Shown in pieces: positions 24,429 to 28,722 of a stretch of 28,722 nucleotides of DNA. The translations under genes were made by a program, and so were the position numbers. The stretch comes from a virus. Below the pieces are notes generated by a model that saw only the letters and a program-made list of their open reading frames with translations, ran no database searches and was not told the origin of the DNA. The stretch's first letter is position 1; each line of letters opens with the position of its first letter. The DNA lies in the IMG/VR virus record IMGVR_UViG_3300017771_000075, positions 1-28,722 of that record; one strand, 5' to 3'.

Positions 24429-24646
24429 TACTCAAGTATTAACTTTTTAATAGATAAAGATCCATCAATATTTTCCTCAAGTTCTGCCATAGATTTTATG
24501 CATTGATATCTAACATGTCCTTCAGGTTTTAATTGACGTTTAGCTGTACGTTTACCTTTAAGACATTCAGACATAGACTCTTGTATACGTGCTTCCTTGA
24601 TCTCTCCTTGTACAATCATAAGCAGGGCTACTATCATCTCTGTCAT
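24428..24646 (-). CDS. Small conserved protein with hydrophobic start and paired cysteines
   Basis: A 72-residue protein with the short hydrophobic start MTEMIVALLMIVQGEI, then SMSECLKGKRTAKRQ and VRYQCIKSMAELEEN and SLSIKKLI. The pattern of one Cys in 'ECLKGKR' and one in 'VRY.C' is familiar from small marine phage and cyanophage proteins of unknown role; the cysteines may pair after export. Both ends are TAATG overlaps. The hydrophobic start is short for a signal sequence. Confidence 0.6.
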   Translation of the reverse strand: MTEMIVALLMIVQGEIKEARIQESMSECLKGKRTAKRQLKPEGHVRYQCIKSMAELEENIDGSLSIKKLILE

Positions 24647-25023
24647 TAATGAGCTCCGTTTCCGTTAGCTCTTACTTTATCTTTTAATTCTTCTATATCT
24701 TTCAAAGCTTTTTCTAATTGATCTCTTAAAAATTCTATATTGACTTTGTTTGTCATATTCATCTCTTGAGTCTCTTCCATCTTCTCTACAGATTTATATA
24801 AATCTTCTAATAAAAAATGTTGCTCCTGGTCTACAGGAACTTGTTCAGATTTTTTTAACAAATCATTTGTAAATAATTCACGTGATGTCTCCAGTGATAC
24901 GAGTCTTGAAGTCAACTCTGTGTATGCGAACACGCCCATTGCTACTAGAATTATGAGGCTAGCTACGGTCTTCATCGGCATCTGCACAGCTGCAGACTCT
25001 GATATGTTTAATGGTTTACTCAT
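24646..25023 (-). CDS. Membrane-anchored coiled-coil protein (holin/spanin candidate)
   Basis: A 125-residue protein with one hydrophobic segment (TVASLIILVAMGVFAYTELT, about residues 19-38) followed by an about 80-residue charged helical region (EKMEETQEMNMTNKVNIEFL and RDQLEKALKDIEELKDKVRA). This is the shape of an inner-membrane spanin or a membrane tether. It sits upstream of the M15 endolysin, separated by the 72-residue gene and the halogenase. Start overlaps the preceding gene by 8 bases. The lysis role is inferred from topology and position. Confidence 0.55.
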   Translation of the reverse strand: MSKPLNISESAAVQMPMKTVASLIILVAMGVFAYTELTSRLVSLETSRELFTNDLLKKSEQVPVDQEQHFLLEDLYKSVEKMEETQEMNMTNKVNIEFLRDQLEKALKDIEELKDKVRANGNGAH

Positions 25024-25600
25024 CTTTAGGTTTTGGTAGAGGTAGTATATAGTCTTTTGGAGGCATTTTCAATTTGCTTTTATTAGGTCCTATGATCTTA
25101 TCACCCATCAAATTAAGCTCTGGGTTCTCTTTTTTGTAGTCATCTTTCATATCATCCCATAAACTTTTAGAATCAGTAGGTCTAGTGGTGTCTCTTGTAG
25201 GAGTAATACCTCTACATTTAGACACTAATAATCTAAAGTTTTCATTGTATGCAAGACTAGGGTTATTGTTAACCCGACCACACATCTTCATTAATTCTAA
25301 TTGTTGTTTTAATTCTACGTTTTCTTTTATAGTGCTGCAGTCTACACCTAAATATTTTCTGTAAGTAAGACTTAATCTATAATTTTCACCATCACCATCA
25401 TAATTATTACTGTCACTGTAATGTCTATAATCATAATTTCTATCTTCTTTTTCTATTCTAGTTTCAAAATCTCCACATCTTGCACCATACTCATTAAGAT
25501 ATTCATTTCTAGGATACGCGGGTCCACCAAACAAAGCTAGTAGAGTAATCATTATAATTAATATTGCAGTAAATCTGTAATCCATCCTGAGAATCTCCAT
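25016..25600 (-). CDS. Secreted/periplasmic hypothetical protein
   Basis: A 194-residue protein with a hydrophobic N-terminal segment (FTAILIIMITLLALFGGPAY, about residues 10-30), which could be a signal peptide or membrane anchor; no lipobox Cys follows, so it is not a clear lipoprotein. The rest is charged, with four or more Cys (RCGDFETRI, VDCSTI, KMCGRV, SKCRGI) and a Pro-rich end (PPKDYILPLPKPKDE). A second in-frame ATG at 25585 also has a GGAG upstream, so the true start may be six codons in. The Pro-rich end and export signal recall outer spanins, but the length is large. Confidence 0.5.
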   Translation of the reverse strand: MEILRMDYRFTAILIIMITLLALFGGPAYPRNEYLNEYGARCGDFETRIEKEDRNYDYRHYSDSNNYDGDGENYRLSLTYRKYLGVDCSTIKENVELKQQLELMKMCGRVNNNPSLAYNENFRLLVSKCRGITPTRDTTRPTDSKSLWDDMKDDYKKENPELNLMGDKIIGPNKSKLKMPPKDYILPLPKPKDE

Positions 25601-25603
25601 ACA

Positions 25604-25903
25604 TTACCTATTTAAATCCTTAATGTCGTAGCTGTGTTCTCTAACTTGATCGGCTAGTTGTCTATATAAATTTTCTGCCATCTGCCAAGTAGATTCCGCA
25701 GAAGTTAGTCTTGTGTTTTGATCTGTAATTTTTTCTTGTGCAACTTTTAAATCTCTTTGAAGATTTACTATTTCAGTTTGATTGTTGTTGATTGTGTCTG
25801 TTAGATTAACAATATATCTAACACCAGTGAACGTTCCAACTAATACTGAAGCTATTACGGGCACTAATATAAAATTCTTTTTGAACAGTTCTGCAATATT
25901 CAT
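25604..25903 (-). CDS. Membrane-anchored coiled-coil small protein (possible inner spanin)
   Basis: A 99-residue protein with one transmembrane segment (FILVPVIASVLVGTFTGVRY, about residues 11-30) and then a heptad-like helix (LTDTINNNQTEIVNLQRDLK and VAQEKITDQNTRLTSAESTW). Small size, type II-like topology and the periplasmic-type coiled coil fit an i-spanin or holin-associated protein. It precedes the secreted 194-residue gene, separated by three bases, which could be its partner. This is a shape argument, not a sequence match. Confidence 0.5.
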   Translation of the reverse strand: MNIAELFKKNFILVPVIASVLVGTFTGVRYIVNLTDTINNNQTEIVNLQRDLKVAQEKITDQNTRLTSAESTWQMAENLYRQLADQVREHSYDIKDLNR

Positions 25904-25912
25904 TTAACATCC

Positions 25913-26002
25913 TTATTTTTTTTTCTTCTTAAATATATTATGAAGCTTTTCAAATAACTTGTCTATACTACTAAAAAAACTATAAAAAAATTTATCAATC
26001 AT
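25913..26002 (-). CDS. Tiny Phe/Lys-rich peptide gene, possible
   Basis: ATG at 26002 to TAA at 25913-25915 gives 29 residues, MIDKFFYSFFSSIDKLFEKL then HNIFKKKKK. It overlaps the upstream stop by 8 bases and fills an otherwise empty gap of 91 bases. The pattern of alternating aromatic and Lys residues would make an amphipathic, basic-ended helix. Possibly a holin-like or antimicrobial-type peptide, or simply a chance frame in AT-rich DNA; low confidence. Confidence 0.35.
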   Translation of the reverse strand: MIDKFFYSFFSSIDKLFEKLHNIFKKKKK

Positions 26003-26666
26003 TTTCGTAGCTTTTATCTTCTGCTGTTACTTGTTCTTTAACATCGTAGAACATTTTGTCACTGTCTTCTGTAAGCCAATCTTTATTCTCAACATTCCAT
26101 TTTGTAGTTTGAACCGAATAGTCTGGAACCCTGTTACCAACAGTATAGTTAGGAGCGTCCCAAAGAATACGATTATTAGGCTGAGCTGCATAATTGCCTC
26201 CATCAAGAGCCAATATGTGTGCACACTTATGTTCTGCAGGAATTTCAGAGTGCTCGGTATCCAAGATATTACTTTCTGGGTGGCCCCAATCAATGGTAAA
26301 TAAATATTCAAACGGATAATTTTTTTTATCTTTTCCATAATATTTACCTCTTTTTCCTCTTAGAAAACTAAAGCAATGAACACTAGGATAATAACTAAAA
26401 CAATTCCACAACTGAAGCTGGTCGACAGGCATATCGAGCACTTCGGCTCTATCAAACTTTTCTTGAAAAAACGCTGATATAGGCAGTCTCCAAAAACACG
26501 CACCGTTTGGTAGCATGATGTTAAATAAGAGAGCCCTGTCTGTAATAGAGGTAATACCGAAGACACAACATTCTTCACTTTCTCCATGATGCTTTTTAAG
26601 ATCATATAAATACTCCTTTTTTATTTTACAGTATATAGGTGGTATGTCGGCATTCAAGTAGGCCAT
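25995..26666 (-). CDS. Conserved hypothetical protein
   Basis: A 223-residue protein with no known enzyme motif that I can name. It contains YLYDLKKHHGESEECCVFGI, then PNGACFWRLPISAFFQEKFD, SVHCFSFLRGKRGKYYGKDK, FEYLFTIDWGHPESN and HILALDGGNYAAQPNNRILW. The richness in aromatic residues, Cys and His suggests a compact folded protein, and the IDWG.P.....D..HSE....HKCAHI stretch is reminiscent of conserved proteins in pelagiphage-type genomes. It lies just before the small membrane proteins and after the basic 240-residue gene. Confidence 0.55.
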   Translation of the reverse strand: MAYLNADIPPIYCKIKKEYLYDLKKHHGESEECCVFGITSITDRALLFNIMLPNGACFWRLPISAFFQEKFDRAEVLDMPVDQLQLWNCFSYYPSVHCFSFLRGKRGKYYGKDKKNYPFEYLFTIDWGHPESNILDTEHSEIPAEHKCAHILALDGGNYAAQPNNRILWDAPNYTVGNRVPDYSVQTTKWNVENKDWLTEDSDKMFYDVKEQVTAEDKSYEND

Positions 26667-27389
26667 CTAGCATTTCCACCTTCGTCTAGCCTGTCTTAAT
26701 CTAGAATTAGGATCTTTTGCAGCTTTAGGAAATTTTTTCATTTGTCCTAAACTTCTTGCACAATACGATTTTCTTCTAGCCGATCTTTTTTTACCTGGAT
26801 TATCTTCTGTAACAGCAGTGCTTAATTTACTTCCAGGGTTTTTTCTTCTGTATGAAGCAACACCTGCAGCAGTCATACCTGCACCACTTTTTGTAGACCT
26901 AAAATTCTTTTTATTTCTAGCAGGCATGGTATCCCCACCAGATCTAAGACTCATCACACCACCAAGAGCTTTTTTCTTCTTTTTAAAAAAGGAAGACAAT
27001 GGTATTTCTTGAAATCTATCCATATCAGCTCTCCAAGATGCTGCAGAACCTTCACTTCCGTATCTTGACAAACCCATTCCCCTAGCAGAATTTGCTCCAG
27101 GTGTTCTTACGCTATGTGTTTGAAAAGAACTACCTTTTTGTGACTGTTTTTTAATAGGAACCATTTTATCATTTCTAGCTCCTGCTCGAATATTGTAAGC
27201 CCTTAATGATTTAGTACCTTGACCAGCTCTTGCAGCATTTGCTTTAGTTCTTTTTGATGCTAGTTGTTTTTTACTAGGTGTTTGTTTAGCTTTTTTAGCC
27301 TTAAGATTTTTCTTTAAACTTTTAACAATATCAATAAGTTTTTTGCCTGCGTATTTACCGCCTGTATAAGCTAATTTAACTTTGCTCAT
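26667..27389 (-). CDS. Lys/Arg-rich protein with conserved phage C-terminal domain
   Basis: A 240-residue, very basic protein. The first 130 residues are Lys/Ala-rich and low complexity. The last 85 residues follow a pattern found widely in marine phages and cyanophages, where it also occurs as a separate small protein: SGAGMTAAGVASYRRKNPGS, then AVTEDNPGKKRSARRKSYCARSLG and DPNSRLRQARRRWKC. The conserved 'RRKSYCAR' and terminal RRWKC are the main features. DNA binding in the capsid is a reasonable inference. It may be a fusion of a variable basic region to this domain. Confidence 0.65.
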   Translation of the reverse strand: MSKVKLAYTGGKYAGKKLIDIVKSLKKNLKAKKAKQTPSKKQLASKRTKANAARAGQGTKSLRAYNIRAGARNDKMVPIKKQSQKGSSFQTHSVRTPGANSARGMGLSRYGSEGSAASWRADMDRFQEIPLSSFFKKKKKALGGVMSLRSGGDTMPARNKKNFRSTKSGAGMTAAGVASYRRKNPGSKLSTAVTEDNPGKKRSARRKSYCARSLGQMKKFPKAAKDPNSRLRQARRRWKC

Positions 27390-27395
27390 ACTACC

Positions 27396-27686
27396 CTACG
27401 TAAATGAAATTGTTACACCCGCAGTTCCAGCAATAGTTGCATGTATTCCGTCTATAAATAAAATACCTGATCCAGGTAAATACATATCTAAACCTTCAGT
27501 TCCAAACAAATATGTTGCAACCGTTGTGCCAGTTGCTCCACCACTTCTAAAAATGATTGAACCACTTGCATTACCTTTTGCTTGAATAGATGTAAGCCTT
27601 GCTCTTCTTCCTATCGCAACCATTTGTGCTGTTGCTATAGCATGGGCACTCCCTTGATCTGATGTAAAACTTCCTCCACCTGACAT
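27396..27686 (-). CDS. Small beta-rich virion protein
   Basis: A 96-residue Gly/Ala/Thr-rich protein with SIQAKGNASGSIIFRSGGAT in the centre and LPGSGILFIDGIHATIAGTA near the end, ending VTISFT. Short alternating strands and glycine turns suggest a small jelly-roll like virion subunit. It lies two genes after the capsid gene, with the UUCG hairpin 18 bases upstream of its start and AGGAG before the ATG. Confidence 0.55.
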   Translation of the reverse strand: MSGGGSFTSDQGSAHAIATAQMVAIGRRARLTSIQAKGNASGSIIFRSGGATGTTVATYLFGTEGLDMYLPGSGILFIDGIHATIAGTAGVTISFT

Positions 27687-27704
27687 AATATTCTCCTATT
27701 GTTT

Positions 27705-27726
27705 GTGGCTCTCCGAAGAGAGCCAC
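27705..27726 (-). other. Intercistronic hairpin with UUCG tetraloop
   Basis: On the minus strand GTGGCTCTC, TTCG, GAGAGCCAC forms a perfect nine-base stem closed by C(UUCG)G, an exceptionally stable loop. It lies 10 bases after the stop of the 181-residue virion gene and 18 bases before the next start. No T-run follows, so it is not a standard Rho-independent terminator. It may stabilise or process the mRNA, giving different amounts of the flanking proteins. Confidence 0.75.
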
Positions 27727-27736
27727 TAATTATTTA

Positions 27737-28282
27737 TTATTGAGTATCAAAAGGAGTAGCAAGTGTACCTGTTGCATTAGTCAAACCTTGTACAAAATAC
27801 AAGTTTGCTGCAACTGCAGTAAACTTAAGATAAGTTCCTTTTAAACCACCTGTTGTAGCAACAGCTGCTCCAGCTTCTCCATTTAAATTAATTTCATTGT
27901 TTGCTGCTGCAGGAACCCATTGTTTCCCTGCTGTAGAAGCATCAATACCAGCAGTAATCATACCAACAAATTTATCTGCTGTGTTAGCTGTTTTAATTGT
28001 ACCAGTGAAATCATCTGTAAAAAGAATTTCAAAAGTAGTTCCAATAGTATTTGGGTTAGCTGGATCACTTCCTGGTCCTGCGTTTGCTCCATCTGCTGTT
28101 GAAACAATTGCGGGAATTGTAATTGCAGTTGGTGTACCTGCTGGATCCATAAGCATTATTCTTCCAGCATTATTAGCTACTGTCATGTTAGTTGCTAAAG
28201 TGTTTGCGTCTACCGCACCTGGTCCTAAGTTGATAAAACCGTTTTTTGATCTAACTGGTCCTTCAAAAGTTGTGTTTGCCAT
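27737..28282 (-). CDS. Putative capsid decoration protein
   Basis: A 181-residue Ala/Gly/Thr-rich protein: MANTTFEGPVRSKNGFINLG at the start, then NNAGRIMLMDPAGTPTAITI, TTFEILFTDDFTGTIKTANT and a C-terminal KGTYLKFTAVAANLYFVQGL. The order and the location directly after the major capsid gene fit a decoration or capsid stabilising protein. AAAGGAGAAACT precedes the ATG. It would be the first gene expressed from the promoter at 28377-28405. It could also be a head fibre base. Confidence 0.55.
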   Translation of the reverse strand: MANTTFEGPVRSKNGFINLGPGAVDANTLATNMTVANNAGRIMLMDPAGTPTAITIPAIVSTADGANAGPGSDPANPNTIGTTFEILFTDDFTGTIKTANTADKFVGMITAGIDASTAGKQWVPAAANNEINLNGEAGAAVATTGGLKGTYLKFTAVAANLYFVQGLTNATGTLATPFDTQ

Positions 28283-28309
28283 AATAGTTTCTCCTTTGTA
28301 TAGCTTTTA

Positions 28310-28352
28310 ATTTTGTAGTCTCTATACCGTCTGCCTAGTCAGTCTACAAAAT
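28310..28352 (-). promoter_or_regulatory. Inverted repeat in the leader of the decoration gene
   Basis: Plus strand attttgtag (28310-28318) and ctacaaaat (28344-28352) are perfect nine-base inverted copies with a 25-base loop. In the loop, ctgcctagtcag (28331-28342) is itself nearly palindromic, differing at two symmetric bases around CTAG. On the minus strand the arms fall about 20-60 bases into the predicted transcript. This could be an mRNA stem, a protein-binding operator, or part of a phage RNA polymerase promoter. Confidence 0.45.
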
Positions 28353-28376
28353 AATTTATTTTTTCTAGGTCTTTGT

Positions 28377-28405
28377 ATTATACATAAAAAAAGGGGCGAT
28401 GTGAA
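28377..28405 (-). promoter_or_regulatory. Sigma70-like promoter overlapping terminator
   Basis: The minus strand reads TTCACA (28400-28405), exactly 17 bases, TATAAT (28377-28382): five of six and six of six matches to the bacterial consensus with ideal spacing. The -35 lies in the loop of the terminator hairpin and the T-run is in the spacer. A start near 28370 would give an about 88-base leader before the ATG at 28282. Confidence 0.55.
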
Positions 28406-28419
28406 CACCGCCCCTTTTT
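28386..28419 (-). terminator. Rho-independent terminator after the major capsid gene
   Basis: An 11-base perfect stem: AAAAAGGGGCG, loop of 10 bases, CGCCCCTTTTT, with seven T on the minus strand. It starts 30 bases after the capsid stop. The A-run on the other side means it could also act on plus-strand transcription. The stem's GC core is strong against the AT-rich background. Confidence 0.85.
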
Positions 28420-28449
28420 AGTAACCCTGAGGGTTAAATATATTGACTA

Positions 28450-28722
28450 TTAACTAGTCGGTAAGTTTCCGTTACCAAATATACATCTTGGGTCTGACCA
28501 ACCAAAGCTGTATCTTTCTCTAGCTTTAAATCTCATATTACCTGTATCGAAGTCACCTTCCATTGCAGTTTTGATAGGTGATCTAACGAAATATTTTAAT
28601 CCGTTAGGCACATCAGTTAACAAGAAGAATGAGTCTGTGTCAGTTAAAAAGTTATTAACTCTGTAACCTTCAGGAACCATTCCCATGTTATTAATTGCAT
28701 TGATGTCATTGTCGGCAGTTCC
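28450..28722 (-). CDS. Major capsid protein, C-terminal fragment (5' end outside window)
   Basis: The reading frame is open to the window edge; before the first internal Met it continues GTADNDINAINN. The visible 90 residues are the C-terminus: NFLTDTDSFFLLTDVPNGLKY, FVRSPIKTAMEGDFDTGNMR and FKARERYSFGWSDPRCIFGN. The pattern 'F..TD.P.G......R.......DFDTGN.R.KA.ERYSFGW.DPR...G' is characteristic of major capsid proteins of marine phages with HK97-like fold. The strong terminator directly after the stop and decoration-type genes next in order support the call. Confidence 0.8.
   Translation of the reverse strand, partial: GTADNDINAINNMGMVPEGYRVNNFLTDTDSFFLLTDVPNGLKYFVRSPIKTAMEGDFDTGNMRFKARERYSFGWSDPRCIFGNGNLPTS

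Noticed and set aside
26027-26605. Minus-strand frames of 103 and 81 residues inside the 223-residue gene
   Set aside because: They are out-of-frame shadows of the longer gene, which has the start and coupling expected of its neighbours.
27897-28310. A 137-residue plus-strand frame over the decoration gene
   Set aside because: It is antisense to a well supported minus-strand gene with ribosome-binding site, and its Val/Ile/Ala/Pro composition is what reverse reading of a Thr/Ala/Gly-rich gene gives.
1-28722. tRNA genes, CRISPR arrays, insertion sequences, integrase
   Set aside because: No cloverleaf with CCA-type end, no regularly spaced repeats and no transposase or integrase motifs were found on reading both strands.

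Overview
The window reads as part of the late (structural) region of a marine short-tailed double-stranded DNA phage. Every supported gene lies on the minus strand, so transcription runs from base 28722 towards base 1. The DNA is AT-rich, genes are packed almost without gaps, and the protein families resemble those of uncultured marine phages and phages of SAR11-type bacteria. The host is my inference: there is no integrase, tRNA or host gene to anchor it.

Layout in transcription order. (a) 28722-26667: C-terminus of a probable major capsid protein, a terminator overlapped by a sigma70-like promoter, then small virion proteins and a basic protein. (b) 26666-22673: conserved hypotheticals, membrane-anchored coiled-coil proteins, a secreted protein, a flavin-dependent halogenase-like enzyme, a peptidase M15 probable endolysin and a 57-residue basic protein. 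(c) 22622-16223: adaptor-like and tail proteins, a repeat-rich tail protein with a cupredoxin-like N-terminus, a fibre with an S74 self-cleaving chaperone, a DUF4376-like protein and a cysteine-rich lectin-like probable receptor-binding protein. (d) 16173-11538: six coupled enzyme genes, namely a GT9-like glycosyltransferase, a 2OG-Fe(II) oxygenase, a sulfotransferase, an APS-kinase-like/2OG-oxygenase fusion, a TylF-like methyltransferase with an internal duplication, and another 2OG oxygenase. (e) 11516-7956: a P22 gp10-like tail protein and five small proteins. (f) 7956-6159: a GT4 and a GT-A glycosyltransferase. (g) 6112-1: probable internal/ejection proteins, including a GNAT-like protein; the last gene runs off the window.

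The most unusual content is the enzyme set among virion genes. An APS-kinase-like domain next to a sulfotransferase suggests the phage may make the sulfate donor PAPS and use it. With the glycosyltransferases, methyltransferase, three oxygenase domains and the halogenase, this points to chemical decoration of a glycan or protein on the virion or host surface. That role is inference; the enzyme families are supported by visible motifs.

Four small genes (57, 54, 44 and 29 residues) were found by reading the gaps. Ten gene junctions use the one-base TAATG overlap and three use ATGA, so translational coupling is probably pervasive. No tRNA, CRISPR array, insertion sequence or reverse transcriptase was seen.
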